Shown here: piece after piece, positions 53,413 to 62,608 of the stretch
Numbering within the stretch: position 1 is the first letter of the stretch
Layout of the letters: each line of letters begins with the position of its first letter
DNA from: DATGKG01 sp963783145
Lineage (GTDB): Bacteria > Desulfobacterota > Binatia > Binatales > Binataceae
Length of the DNA: 64,000 nucleotides
Direction of reading: 5' to 3'
Assembly (NCBI GenBank): GCA_963783145.1
Contig: CAWAMM010000011.1
Coordinates: 310,001-374,000 of the forward strand
Translations under genes and position numbers: made by a program
The notes under the pieces: generated by a model
Told to the model about the DNA's origin: nothing
The model's database searches: none
What the model saw: only the letters and a program-made list of their open reading frames with translations

Positions 53413-54285
53413 TCAGGTCGCAAAGATCGCTTTCACGATTTCGTCGATGGCCCGCTTGCTGTCGTTCTCATCCGTCAGCGACCAGGTCACCGCGACGGTG
53501 GCCGCGCGCCGCGGCGTGATTCCTTGTCGAATCAGCTCGCCTGCGTATATCAGAAGCCGTGTCGAGACGCCCTCTTCCAACCCCGAGGCCTTCAGATGGC
53601 GCACCTTCTCGCCCAGCACCGCCAGCTGCATCGCCATGTCGCCATCGACGCCCGCCTCATGCCCGATGATCTCGACTTCCTTGTCCGCGGGCGGATAGTT
53701 GAACTCAATCGTCACGAAGCGCTGCCGGGTCGAATGCTTCAGGTTTTTCTGGATGCTCTGGTAGCCGGGATTATACGAAATCACCAGCAGGAACCCGGGA
53801 TGCGCCTCCAGCGTCTCGCCGCGTTTCTCGATCGGCAGCAGCCGGCGATGGTCCGACAGCGGATGGATGAGCACCGTGGTGTCCTTGCGCGCCTCGACGA
53901 TCTCATCGAGGTAGCAGAGCGCGCCGCGCCGCACCGCCTGGGTCAGAGGACCATCGACCCACACCGTCTCGTCAGCCTGAATCAGGAAGCGTCCGACCAG
54001 GTCGCTGCCGGTGAGGTCTTCATGGCATGCGACCGTGATGAGCTCATTCGGCCCGTTTTCCAGCGCGGACAGGCGATGCGCCATATGCTCGACGAAGCGG
54101 GTCTTGCCGCATCCGGTCGGGCCCTTGAGCAGAATCGGCAGGCGCGCCTTGTAGGCGGCCTCGAAGATTTCGACCTCATCGGCGATCGGCAGGTAGTAGG
54201 GCGCATGATGGGGGTCGAGGTGTTTTACCTCGGGGCCCTCGGTGGTCTGGGAACGAGTATCGAATTTCTTGAGTTCAATCGCCAT
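53413..54285 (-). CDS. CbbQ/NirQ/NorQ-type MoxR AAA+ ATPase
   Basis: The 290-residue ATPase has Walker A GPTGCGKTRF (Lys61), Walker B GALCYLDEIVEA, sensor 1 FLLVISYNPGYQ and the family N-terminus HHAPYYLPIADEVEIFEAA. It would remodel or activate a metalloenzyme together with a VWA-domain partner (CbbO/NorD). No such partner, RuBisCO or NO reductase is in the window, so it is an orphan here. The start codon is at 54285; sequence to 54599 shows nothing else. Confidence 0.9.
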   Translation of the reverse strand: MAIELKKFDTRSQTTEGPEVKHLDPHHAPYYLPIADEVEIFEAAYKARLPILLKGPTGCGKTRFVEHMAHRLSALENGPNELITVACHEDLTGSDLVGRFLIQADETVWVDGPLTQAVRRGALCYLDEIVEARKDTTVLIHPLSDHRRLLPIEKRGETLEAHPGFLLVISYNPGYQSIQKNLKHSTRQRFVTIEFNYPPADKEVEIIGHEAGVDGDMAMQLAVLGEKVRHLKASGLEEGVSTRLLIYAGELIRQGITPRRAATVAVTWSLTDENDSKRAIDEIVKAIFAT

Positions 54286-54599
54286 TTGCTAACCTGCTGA
54301 GCGTCGCCTGCTGAATCGCGCGTCCGCGCCAGCGCGATTCTAAGAGAGCGGGGGCCTAATGTTCAAGCTGAAGTTCACGAATGGTGGCGCGCCTGATTTG
54401 AGCGTATCAGGCTTCGATGGAGTGGGGATATGCCACGAAAAAATGGGCGGATTGCCGGGGCGAAGTCTTCGCGGCTTAGAACAACGATGATGCGGCATCA
54501 TTCCCCGATGCGCGTCATTGTTCTCGCAAATCCGAAGAGCGAGAACCCCGCCGCGCCCCCCCAGCGGGACGTCCCCTTTAAAGCGCGCGCATGTCCTCG

Positions 54600-54889
54600 C
54601 GCACCTAGCATCTTGATCCTGTGCACACGCCGAATCGCCTGGAGCACATGGGCCTCGATCAGATTGGTGAACGACAGCATCGTTTCCGGGAAGGCGGCGG
54701 AATGATCAACGGAACGTAGCAGCGCTCCTTTCCAGAAGGCGAATGCCATCGTTGCCCGACGGTCCGCGCCTTAAGGATCGATGGCGGCAGCCACAGAATA
54801 TGCGCGGCCTCCTCGATGGAATAGATGGGCAAGTCGCGCGGATCTTTCCCGCGGTAGAGGCTGAGATCTTTGTGTTGCGTTTCGATCAA
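54600..54889 (-). pseudogene. Frameshifted DUF433-type antitoxin remnant
   Basis: The 5' part, from ATG 54889, encodes RDLPIYSIEEAAHILWLPPS and YVPLI, the N-terminus of DUF433-type antitoxins. The next expected segment, FPETMLSFTNLIEAHVLQAI, continues in the +1-shifted frame, joined near 54715-54725 by loss of a single base in the ATTCCGCCGCC stretch. After RRVHRIKM the similarity stops, so the DUF433 body is also lost. 54890-55101 contains no gene I can support. Confidence 0.65.
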
Positions 54890-55101
54890 ATGGTCAATGC
54901 GATCCTAGCACAAATTCGCGCGAATGGAGGACCGCGAAGAAAACCAGAGCTTCATCGTAGAAGGCGAGGCCCCCTTTTTTTCATTCTGAGCTTTCCGCCG
55001 CCGAAGAATATCGATCGGGGGCAGTGCGACCTCAACATGCCCGACCTCGCGCATGTTTTTCGTCTTGACTGAGGCCGCAACATTGTTGCGAATAGACCTC
55101 C

Positions 55102-56626
55102 TCATTCGGCGGCGCCCATCAGATATCCCGTTGTCAAACCTTTGGCCTTGAACCAATCCTTAACTTCGCTCTTGTTGTCGGACAGGACTCGATCCAATTC
55201 GTCGTTCGGAGGAGAATCCCAACGTTTCCAACCCACTAAGCGATTGATCACGCTTTTGACCTGCTCAATCTGTTTCTCACTTAATGGTCGATAGAAGGGG
55301 GTTGCTCGGTCCTCAGCGTCCTGGAGATCGAGCTTTCCGCAGATGGCGTCGCGTAAGAGCTCGGACCAAGCCATCATCGATTTCGATCTGAAGAGGCGTT
55401 CGAGTCTGATTTGGTTCGCGTCGTTGCCTCCGGCCTTTGAATCCCATTGGGCCAAGGCGGAATCGTGCAAACAATTCATAAGCATTACGGTGTTTCGCAG
55501 CTCGTCGTCTCTAAGATAGGCGTCGGTAGCCATATTGTCCTCAGTCGGTTCTCGATAGATGAAACACGAGAAAATGGATTTATTTAGCAGATCGATCGTA
55601 AGCGGCTTCTCATCTGTACTTCGGTTGGATTCAGAAACATACTTGCTGGCTTGATTGTCTGGGTCTTTTAGCACGGAATCATAAAGATAACTGCGGAAAC
55701 GTTGATTAATTTGACCTCTCGTCTGCGTTGCATCCTGCCTAGACAGGAATTGCATAAAGCCAGCCTCGGTCTTGGGTTCTCCATTTTCAGTGTTTTTGTA
55801 ATTTTCGAAATCAGCACCGAATTGACTACCTAGCTTCATCACCATTATCGAAGAGTAGAACCTTGTCTGAGCAAACTTGTCGTGAGCGGAAATGTTCGTT
55901 TGGTTCAAAAGTCGCACGTCGGGATGAAGGTATATTTTGCATTCGAACACCTTGAAGCCATTCCAAAGAAGTGCCGCCGCCTTGTGCTGTCCGTCCAAAA
56001 AGGCGGATCCGATTGTCGACGATCCTGCCAATCGAGGGCTGCAGCACCGGGTGTTGTTGGAAATGGCGATAGAGCTCGAAGACCTTGTCGAAAATTAAGT
56101 AGCGGGGTTGTAAGCCTATCTTATCGTCCTTGTCGTCGTCGCTGTCTAGGACTTCTACGTCGAGAGTTGCGTAGAAGTACTTCCAACCGGTAATCGGACA
56201 AACATCGACCGTATGCTGGTATTTCTTGTGAGCTGATTGAACGGTCACCACAGCTGCGTCGACCGCGAGAGTGATAGGTAGCCCGTACTCTTCGATGTCG
56301 CCTTTTTCCTTGAAGTAGCGCAGCAAATCTTTCAGAGTCAGCTTATCTCCGGTTCCGAAGAACTCTTGGAGGCGGAGTTTGATACGAAAGTCTTGTAGTG
56401 GGAGGGTTCCTTTTTCCCGGTTGTGCTGAGCGCACATTGGCGCAATGTTGCCAATTTCCGTCACACCTTCTCGGCGAAAAGCCATTATGTGATCAAATTG
56501 AACTTGCTCCTTTTCGGCTATTGGGTGACCTGTAGCAAAACAGATTCGGCCATGCTGTTTCAGGACAATCAGCTTTTCATTTTCGTCGAGCTGTCTTTTC
56601 AAGGTAACTGACATTGTGCCCCGCAT
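55102..56626 (-). pseudogene. HNH nuclease/DGQHR-domain protein, split by one frameshift
   Basis: The first frame (56626 to about 56010) encodes an HNH-like module: CFATGHPIAEKEQVQFDHIM and GNIAPMCAQHNREKG. It then runs through a central domain (ALAVDAAVVTVQSAHK-type helix, CPITGWKYFYATLDVEV). In the frame shifted by one base the protein continues FLDGQHKAAALLWNG, a DGQHR-like motif, for about 300 more residues to 55102. A single-base change in the CGCCTTTTTGG region around 56000-56012 would restore a protein of about 505 residues. Base composition is clearly AT-richer than the neighbours, so it was probably acquired. DGQHR proteins include DndB of DNA phosphorothioation, hence a defence-like role is possible but unproven. 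Confidence 0.7.
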
Positions 56627-56729
56627 TAACTAATTTCGTTGAAGTCTCGAAGCTTGCTATTATGCATCTCCGGTTCACAGGCAGTCTAGCCCGGACCTTT
56701 CAGCCGATGATTCTTGCGAAACGGCCCGG

Positions 56730-56866
56730 CGCTGTTGCAGAGGCTCTCTAAAGCCCGAATGGAGCTCGATCACGTGGACGTTTGAGATCGTCGTTTTCAT
56801 CCAACGAGCCAGTTGAAAGTATAATCAGCCGCTGACCGTCACCACTACCTGTTCATCGAACGGAGG
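56730..56866 (-). pseudogene. Decayed second copy of the Phd-type antitoxin gene
   Basis: The plus strand from about 56733 to 56866 aligns by eye with 57207-57320 inside the intact antitoxin gene, sharing blocks such as GGAGCTCGATCA/GTGTTCGATCA, ATCGTCGT-TCATCCAACG, CCAGTTGAAA and TGACGGTCACCACCACC-like sequence. Many substitutions and indels make it non-coding. Confidence 0.6.
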
Positions 56867-57030
56867 TTCGTGGCGCGCCACCCCCGGCGGGCGAGGGCGC
56901 ATTCCCGCTCTCATCCGTGCGTCACCGTTGTCGCGAAATCATAAGAGCGACAACCGCGCCGCCCACCTTTTCTCGGCTTGCAAGAGAAGGGAGATGATCT
57001 GGGGAGCGCCTATTTGCTTTTGACTGACGC

Positions 57031-57125
57031 GGCGGGGATTCGGCGATCATCAAATCAGACCGGTCGTAACCTTCATATTCAACGCCGAGGCTTCGACGAT
57101 CTCGACGGTGCCGCCATCGACTATT
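57031..57125 (-). pseudogene. Duplicated 3' end of ispD, degenerate
   Basis: The minus strand reads QIVDGGTVEIVEASALNMKV then shifts frame before SDLMIAES. The intact ispD C-terminus (57600-57700) encodes EQIGGTVEIVEGSALNMKIT and SDLMIAES. About 85-90 bases are recognisably shared. It lies directly beyond the antitoxin gene, whose stop codon falls inside it. Confidence 0.7.
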
Positions 57126-57381
57126 TGCGCGAGCACACCGCTGCGAGACGGCGCGATGCGGTCTCGGTCGAAACGCTTTTTTCGCGCAAGCGCCGCTGCA
57201 GAAGCTTCCGGAAGCCCGGATGGTGTTCGATCAAACGGTCAATCAAATCGTCGTCCTCATCCAACGGAACCAGTTGAAAAGATGGTCGGCCATTGACGGT
57301 CACCACCACCGGTTCATCGTGGCAAAGCTGACCGTAGCGACTCAGTTTGGCCTTGGCCTCACTCAGCGGAACGACTTTCAT
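57121..57381 (-). CDS. Phd/YefM-type antitoxin
   Basis: The 86-residue protein starts MKVVPLSEAKAKLSRYGQL and has EPVVVTVNGRPSFQLVPLDE, the DNA-binding and dimerisation part of prevent-host-death antitoxins. No toxin ORF follows, so it is an orphan. The C-terminal residues after about 68 run into the ispD-derived remnant and may not be native. Confidence 0.75.
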   Translation of the reverse strand: MKVVPLSEAKAKLSRYGQLCHDEPVVVTVNGRPSFQLVPLDEDDDLIDRLIEHHPGFRKLLQRRLREKSVSTETASRRLAAVCSRK

Positions 57382-57586
57382 GAGCGTTAGACCTCCCTGA
57401 CCGTCCAGGTCGGCATCGATCTATTCTATCGATGACTAGAATTCTGGTCTAGCGGGACCGGGGGGGCGGTCCGGAATCCTCGATGCGCGCGCCTTAACAG
57501 GTCCGCAAACTGGCTGCTTTTCCGATACCTTCGCTCCCTTCGAGAGAGACAAAAGTGCGGGCAGTCGCGCTACCGCCGTCGAGCCG

Positions 57587-58276
57587 TTATCTGCTCTTGG
57601 TCGCGGCGGCGAGGGATTCGGCGATCATCAAATCGGAGCGCGTCGTAATCTTCATATTCAAGGCCGAGCCCTCGACGATCTCCACCGTCCCGCCAATCTG
57701 CTCGACCAGATCGGCGTCATCGGTGGCGATGATGTGCTCGCGGGCCGCGCGCTCGTGCGCGGCGACCAGCAGGCGGCGCTGGAACGCCTGCGGCGTCTGC
57801 GCCTGGTAGAGCCCGGCGCGCTTCACCGTCGCGACGATGGCGCCGTCGGCCACCCGCTTGAGGGTGTCGGCCACCGGAATGGCGGCAATCGCGGCGCCGC
57901 GTGCGGCGGCCGCTTCGAGGCATCGGCGGAAGAGGGCCGTATCGGCAAAAGGACGGGCGGCGTCGTGGATGAGGATGACCTGGGCCTCGGCGCTGGTCAG
58001 CGCGAGGGCGAGGCGGACGGAATCCTGGCGCTCGGCGCCGCCGGGGGTAATTTTCACCGGGACCTCGAGGCCGGCGCGCGCGGCCTCGTCGCGGGTGCGC
58101 TTGTCGAGGCCACTTGGAATCGCGATGACAACCTCGGCAATGGCGGGTATTTTGGCGAGCGTCGCGAGGGAATAATGGAGCATCGTACGGCCGTGAAGCT
58201 TGACGAAGGCCTTGGGCTCTCCGACGCCGAGTCGGGACCCGCTACCAGCCGCGACGAGGATTGTCGAGCACACCAT
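57587..58276 (-). CDS. ispD: 2-C-methyl-D-erythritol 4-phosphate cytidylyltransferase
   Basis: The 229-residue enzyme of the non-mevalonate isoprenoid pathway couples MEP with CTP. N-terminal TILVAAGSGSRLGVGEPKAF binds CTP. VILIHDAARPF, and then TVKRAGLYQAQTPQAFQ and ATDDADLVEQIGG, are IspD signatures. Normal length. ATG 58276 begins the conserved part; the frame to 58321 adds non-conserved residues. ispF, often adjacent or fused, is not present. The 205 bp downstream shows no gene. Confidence 0.94.
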   Translation of the reverse strand: MVCSTILVAAGSGSRLGVGEPKAFVKLHGRTMLHYSLATLAKIPAIAEVVIAIPSGLDKRTRDEAARAGLEVPVKITPGGAERQDSVRLALALTSAEAQVILIHDAARPFADTALFRRCLEAAAARGAAIAAIPVADTLKRVADGAIVATVKRAGLYQAQTPQAFQRRLLVAAHERAAREHIIATDDADLVEQIGGTVEIVEGSALNMKITTRSDLMIAESLAAATKSR

Positions 58277-58443
58277 CAAATAAGGTGGTACACGAATCAG
58301 CATCGGAGCGCGAATCTTCATCGAGATGTTCGCGAATCAGCATAGGAGATAGCACCCCGCCGCTACCCTATGCCGATGGTGGAATTGTTGTTTTGCGTCA
58401 ATCTTCATTCTCGGATAACTTCTGGTGTTCGAAAGGAGGGTCA

Positions 58444-58959
58444 ATGTCATCACAAGCCCCGGACCATTGGTATTTAATTCGCACCAAGCCCGGCAAGGAG
58501 CGATGGGTTCGCGATCAGCTGACGCAGCGCTTGTCCGAGGTTTTTCTGCCGATGCTGAAGGCGCGAATGCCGCGCTGGGGGCGGCTGACGATGTCAGTTG
58601 CGCCGCTGTTCCCCTGCTACGTGTTCGCGCGCCTCGATCTCCAGATCAATTATTTCGAGGTCAAGTATCTGGCCGGCGTCACCGGACTGGTTTCCGCCGG
58701 AGCCGATCCGCTGGTGGTTCCCGAAGCGATCATTAGCGAGATTCGCGCGCGCGGCATCGACGATGTGGTCGAGATTCGCGAAGTGCCCTTCGACAGCGGG
58801 CAACCGGTGCGGGTGGTGGAGGGTCCGTTTCGCGGCTTCGAAGCGATTTTCGAACGCTACCTTTCGAGTACCGAACGGGTGGCGATCCTGTTGAACACCA
58901 TCGAGAACGTCGGTCCGCGCATCGTGCTGCCGGCCTCGGCAGTTGCGAAGTATAGCTAA
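58444..58959 (+). CDS. Specialised NusG paralogue (RfaH/LoaP-like antiterminator)
   Basis: The 171-residue protein has an NGN domain (HWYLIRTKPGKERWVRDQL, PLFPCYVFARLDL) and a C-terminal KOW domain (GQPVRVVEGPFRGFEAIFE). Unlike housekeeping nusG it is not next to secE or rplK, and genes for surface sugar synthesis begin about 4 kb downstream, the typical setting of RfaH-type factors that promote transcription of long polysaccharide operons. ATG 58444 follows GAAAGGAGGG. Confidence 0.87.
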   Translation: MSSQAPDHWYLIRTKPGKERWVRDQLTQRLSEVFLPMLKARMPRWGRLTMSVAPLFPCYVFARLDLQINYFEVKYLAGVTGLVSAGADPLVVPEAIISEIRARGIDDVVEIREVPFDSGQPVRVVEGPFRGFEAIFERYLSSTERVAILLNTIENVGPRIVLPASAVAKYS

Positions 58960-58990
58960 GAAATCGCGTTTCATTCGATCATCCATTCCG

Positions 58991-59554
58991 TTGAGCATCT
59001 ACCGAATTCACACCGCAGCGATTCGCGCGCTCTTCTGCGTATGCGCCTTTAGCGTCCTAGCGTGCAGCATGCTGCCGTCGAATCCGCTGAGTCATAGCGG
59101 CGCTCCGCGCGGCGTGGACTCGTTCATGGGCGTTAATTTCGGCACTTCGTTCGACGAGGTCGAGCGCCGTTTTCCTACCGGGATGATTCAAACCAGTCCC
59201 TACGGAGCACCCGCTTTCAAGCTCGAGAACGTGAGCTCGAACAATATCGAGTATCAGGACGTGATTTACGAATTCGCGGAGAAATCGGGGATGCAGATGG
59301 TGATCGTGCACTTTGCCCCCTCCGCGACCGCGGATGTATATCAGCGGCTTCAGAGCAACCTCGGCGCGCCCTCGCCTGCGGGATCGGAAACCGACGCCGA
59401 GCGGCCTTCGAGCGCGGAGGCCTCATGGCGTTTATCCGACGGAAGTCGGGTGCTGTTTAGCGGCCCGCACCATCGGCTGGTGCTTATCGGCAAGGATGGC
59501 GGCGCGCTGGAGACCGATATCCACCTGCGCGATCAGTACATTCCGATCTCCTAG
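58991..59554 (+). CDS. Putative lipoprotein, 187 aa
   Basis: The N-terminus has a hydrophobic stretch ending in a lipobox (FSVLACSML, Cys about residue 22). The mature part contains GVDSFMGVNFGTSFDEVERR and later FAEKSGMQMVIVHF, and no family was recognised. The start is uncertain: TTG 58991 gives a compact signal; TTG 58943 would overlap the NusG-like gene by 17 bp. It may be cotranscribed with that gene. Confidence 0.65.
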   Translation: MSIYRIHTAAIRALFCVCAFSVLACSMLPSNPLSHSGAPRGVDSFMGVNFGTSFDEVERRFPTGMIQTSPYGAPAFKLENVSSNNIEYQDVIYEFAEKSGMQMVIVHFAPSATADVYQRLQSNLGAPSPAGSETDAERPSSAEASWRLSDGSRVLFSGPHHRLVLIGKDGGALETDIHLRDQYIPIS

Positions 59555-59756
59555 CCGGGCATGCCTGAACGTGAGTGTTCGGCGGATAGGCCGACGATTC
59601 GATCGGTGCTGGGCAACACCACCGATTTCAAGGGCAAGTAATCCGAAGCGGCCCCGGCAGGAGAGCAAACCACCGGGGCACATAGACCCTGAGTTAGCAG
59701 CCAGGGAAATCCGGGCGGCATATCCGCGGAACTGATGGGTCTTCGTGGCTCGGTGA

Positions 59757-60293
59757 TTAGTTTGACCCGACCGGAGAAGGCGACGGCGTCGGAGTGGGGG
59801 TCGCCGACGGAGTTTCACTCGGCGTCGGAGAAGCAGTGCTGACGATGTTCGCCGGCAGCTGGAACGGTACATCTTCGCGGTAAGACGCAACCTGTTGAAT
59901 TTTGTTGTCGCGTCCATAGGTCACGACGAAGGTCTTGACCTCGGGCTGGGTCGCGCTTTGGACGGGCGTCGCGACCAGCTCCCATAGAAAAAGCGTCAAA
60001 GTGTCGGCGACAATGTGCAATGCCGACCACCCAACCTTGCTCGCCTCGGTCTCGCTGGTGATGGCGATCTTATAGACATCAACCTGGCCGCCGCCGTTGG
60101 TCGGATAATTCTGCTCCGGGAGTCCGAGTTCCTGCAGGACCTCAGTCCGATCATTGCCAGGTTCCAGCACGTTCACGTTCTTATGCAGCGGCCGCTCCGC
60201 CTGCATGAAAATGGAGCAGCTTTGAGCGATCAGAAAAGCGACCGCTATCCCGCCGACCACTAAGGTTGTGAGTAACCGATTTAAAGCACTCAC
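59757..60293 (-). CDS. Hypothetical membrane/lipoprotein with Pro-rich tail
   Basis: The 178-residue protein starts at GTG 60293, overlapping the stop of the PEGA gene (GTGA). It has one hydrophobic N-terminal segment ending IAQSC (possible lipobox), then NDRTEVLQELGLPEQNYP (a BamE/SmpA-like turn), a second hydrophobic part ALHIVADTLTLFLWELVATP and FVVTYGRDNKIQQVASY. The last 30 residues are Ser/Thr/Pro repeats (TPTPTPSPSP). The combination resembles small outer-membrane lipoproteins; function unknown. Confidence 0.65.
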   Translation of the reverse strand: MSALNRLLTTLVVGGIAVAFLIAQSCSIFMQAERPLHKNVNVLEPGNDRTEVLQELGLPEQNYPTNGGGQVDVYKIAITSETEASKVGWSALHIVADTLTLFLWELVATPVQSATQPEVKTFVVTYGRDNKIQQVASYREDVPFQLPANIVSTASPTPSETPSATPTPTPSPSPVGSN

Positions 60294-60833
60294 ATGTTTG
60301 TCGCTGCAGGTGCTGGGGATGGCGCCGCTTTCGTGTCGTCCGAAACCGGCCGGCTTGGCATCGAAGCGTCGCTCGCCGCCGTCGGCTGCGTGGTCGCGGC
60401 GGCTTGCGGCCCGGCGGGCGGCGCGCTCTGCGCGATCGGAGCGGCGCCCGCGTGCGGATGCGCCGAGGCCATCAACACCGGCGACACCGAATCGGGCTTC
60501 AGCGTGTGCGCCGCCCCGGTCGAGTAATCGACGATGAGGCCGACGAGGCCGCCCACCAGGATGTTTCCCGCGATCCATCCACTGGTCCCCTGCCCGATGC
60601 TTTCCTCGTCGGTGACGTAGCCGTCTTTTTCGATCGTGACCGAATGTGGGTCGCCGCGCTTCAGATCGATCGAGGTGGGCGTGGTGCCGATGGGGATTCC
60701 ATCGACCTTGGCGGTCGCGCCGGGCGGATCGCTGGCGATTTGAACCCGCTCAGTGCTGCCATTGACGATCGTCGCGCAGCCCGACGCGATAACGGGACGC
60801 GGCAGCGATTAAAGAAATCGCGATGCTTTCCAT
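60290..60833 (-). pseudogene. PEGA-domain lipoprotein with a frameshift in the signal peptide
   Basis: The main frame encodes ASGCATIVNGSTERVQIASD, ATAKVDGIPIGTTPTSIDLK (PEGA domain), GWIAGNILVGGLVGLIVDYS and a Pro/Ala-rich tail to 60290. It has no start codon: TAA lies only about 9 codons before the lipobox Cys. An ATG at 60833 after GGGAGGGGG starts MESIAISLIAAA in a frame one base off. Removing one base near 60795-60800 would join them into a normal lipoprotein signal. Thus it is either a real frameshift or an assembly error. Confidence 0.68.
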
Positions 60834-61053
60834 TCCCCCTCCCAAATTCAATTACGCTTCTACCAGGCCAGTTCAGCAATAATAGCAGGATTCGCGAATC
60901 TGTCCACCGGAGGTGGACAATCAGGCAATCGGCAGCAGAGAACCACGGCAACAAGTGGTGGGCAGCCAACCCGGATCCGAGAGCGGACGGTCTGAAACCT
61001 GTGTCTCTGTGCCTCGGTGGCGAAATTCTTCGGTGCGTTTAGCTCGATGTCGA

Positions 61054-61300
61054 CACCAGGCTCGGTTCGATCACCGCCTGGATCGGGAACCGGCGACAAC
61101 CCTGGAACCGTAGGGGTCGTTCGCGAACGACCCGCAGCGATGCTGCAAGCGCGAAGATCTTTTCGATCGAAACGTCGTCGCGCGCGGTTCGCCCACCACC
61201 CTATCAGAATCAAATGCGCTAATTTATCCGCGGCGTCGATGGCGATCGTGGACCAAAGCCATCGGAGGATTCCAACGGGGCGTTCGCGAATGCCCCCTAC
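61054..61300 (+). repeat. Tandem duplicate, copy A, containing a MITE-like element at 61110-61300
   Basis: This is about 88-90% identical by eye to 61395-61640. The inner 191 bp has inverted ends: GTAGGGGTCGTTCGCGAACG at the left and, on the other strand at the right, GTAGGGGGCATTCGCGAACG. No protein is encoded. The rest of 60834-61724 shows no gene. Confidence 0.75.
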
Positions 61301-61394
61301 CAGTTTTGCAATCGCGGCCGGCCAAGGAGGGTTCTGCGCTGCTGGAACATCTATAAAGACCACGTTCTGGAAAATGTCGGCACAACCTCGAACC

Positions 61395-61640
61395 CGCCAG
61401 GCTCGCTTCGATCACCGCCTCGATCGGGAACCGGCGACAACGCTGGAACCGTAGGGGTCGTTCGCGAACGACCCGCAGCGATGCTGCAATCGTGAAGATC
61501 TTTTCGATTGAAACGTCGTCGCGCGCGGCTCGCGAACCGCCCTCTCGGAATCAAATGCGCTAATTTATCCGCGGCGGCGATGGCGAGGAAGACCAAAGCC
61601 ATCGCAAGATTCTAACGGGGCGTTCGCGAACGCCCCCTAC
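61395..61640 (+). repeat. Tandem duplicate, copy B, containing a MITE-like element at 61451-61640
   Basis: Same layout as copy A at an offset of about 341 bp. The inner 190 bp has near-perfect inverted ends (GTAGGGGTCGTTCGCGAACG left; GTAGGGGGCGTTCGCGAACG on the other strand at the right). The internal block with CGCTAATTTATCCGCGGCG is identical in both copies. Confidence 0.75.
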
Positions 61641-61724
61641 GGGAGGCATCTTCCTGCCAATTTTTGGTAGATCGTCGAATTCGCCAGCCGACGAGGCCAG
61701 GCAGAAGAGAAGAATAATTCATGA

Positions 61725-62608
61725 ATGCCCAGTGACAATCTAAACGACCTCCGCGGTTTCCTCGCGGTCGCGCGTGAACGCAGCTTTACCCGCGCGGCTG
61801 CGAAGCTCGGAGTTTCTCAATCGGCGCTAAGTCACAGCATCCGCGGACTCGAGGAACGGCTCGGCCTTCGGTTGCTGATGCGCACCACCCGAAGCGTCTC
61901 ACCCACCGAGGCGGGGGAACGCCTGCTTCAGAACGTGGGCCCGCGATTTGAAGAAATCGAGACCGAGATTGTGGCCCTGAGTGAACTTCGGGAAAAACCC
62001 GCCGGCACTATTCGGATCACCGCGGTCGAACATGCAGCCGGCCAAGGTTGGTGAGGCTGTTGCGCGAATACCCCGAGATTAAGCTCGAGATCGTCATCGA
62101 CTATGGCCTGACTGATATCGTCGCCGCGCGCTATGACGCGGGCGTGCGCCTGGGCGAGCAGGTGGCGAAAGATATGATCGCGATGCGCATCGGGCCGGAC
62201 CAGCGGATGGCAGTGGTGGGAGCGCCATCGTATTTCGCGAAGCGGTCAGTGCCGAGGAGTCCGCAGGAATTGATAACCCACAACTGCATCAACCTGCGCT
62301 TGCCCACTCGCGGTGGATTGTACGCATGGGAATTCGAAAAAGGTCAGCGCCAACTGAAAGTGCATGTCGAAGGTCAACTGGTCTTTAATGGCACCGCTCA
62401 AATGCTCAACGCCGCGGTGGCGGGATTCGGCCTCGCCTATGTGCCCGAGGATCTGGCGCAGCCCCATCTGACTCGGAGCCGTCTCAGGCGCGTGCTGGAA
62501 GAATGGTGCCCTCCCTTTCCGGGGTACCATCTCTACTACCCGAGCCGGCGCCAACTCACCCCCGCGTTCGCGTTGCTGGTCGAGGCGCTCCGCTACCGGC
62601 ACCCGTAG
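61725..62608 (+). pseudogene. LysR-family transcriptional regulator broken by a small deletion
   Basis: The first frame (61725-62054) encodes a complete N-terminal HTH (NDLRGFLAVARERSFTRAAA, GVSQSALSHSIRGLEERLG) and ends at GTIRITAVEHAAGQGW-stop. The effector domain continues in another frame from 62048 (RLLREYPEIKLEIVIDYGL, to RYRHP). Relatives read about EHAAETVLWP-LARLL here, so some 13 bases were lost between GCAGCC and CCAAGG. A truncated HTH-only product is possible. Confidence 0.78.

Noticed and set aside
54905..55156. Minus-strand 83-codon frame between the DUF433 remnant and the HNH/DGQHR gene
   Set aside because: Overlaps the end of the HNH/DGQHR gene and has no motif; no toxin-like pattern could be defended.
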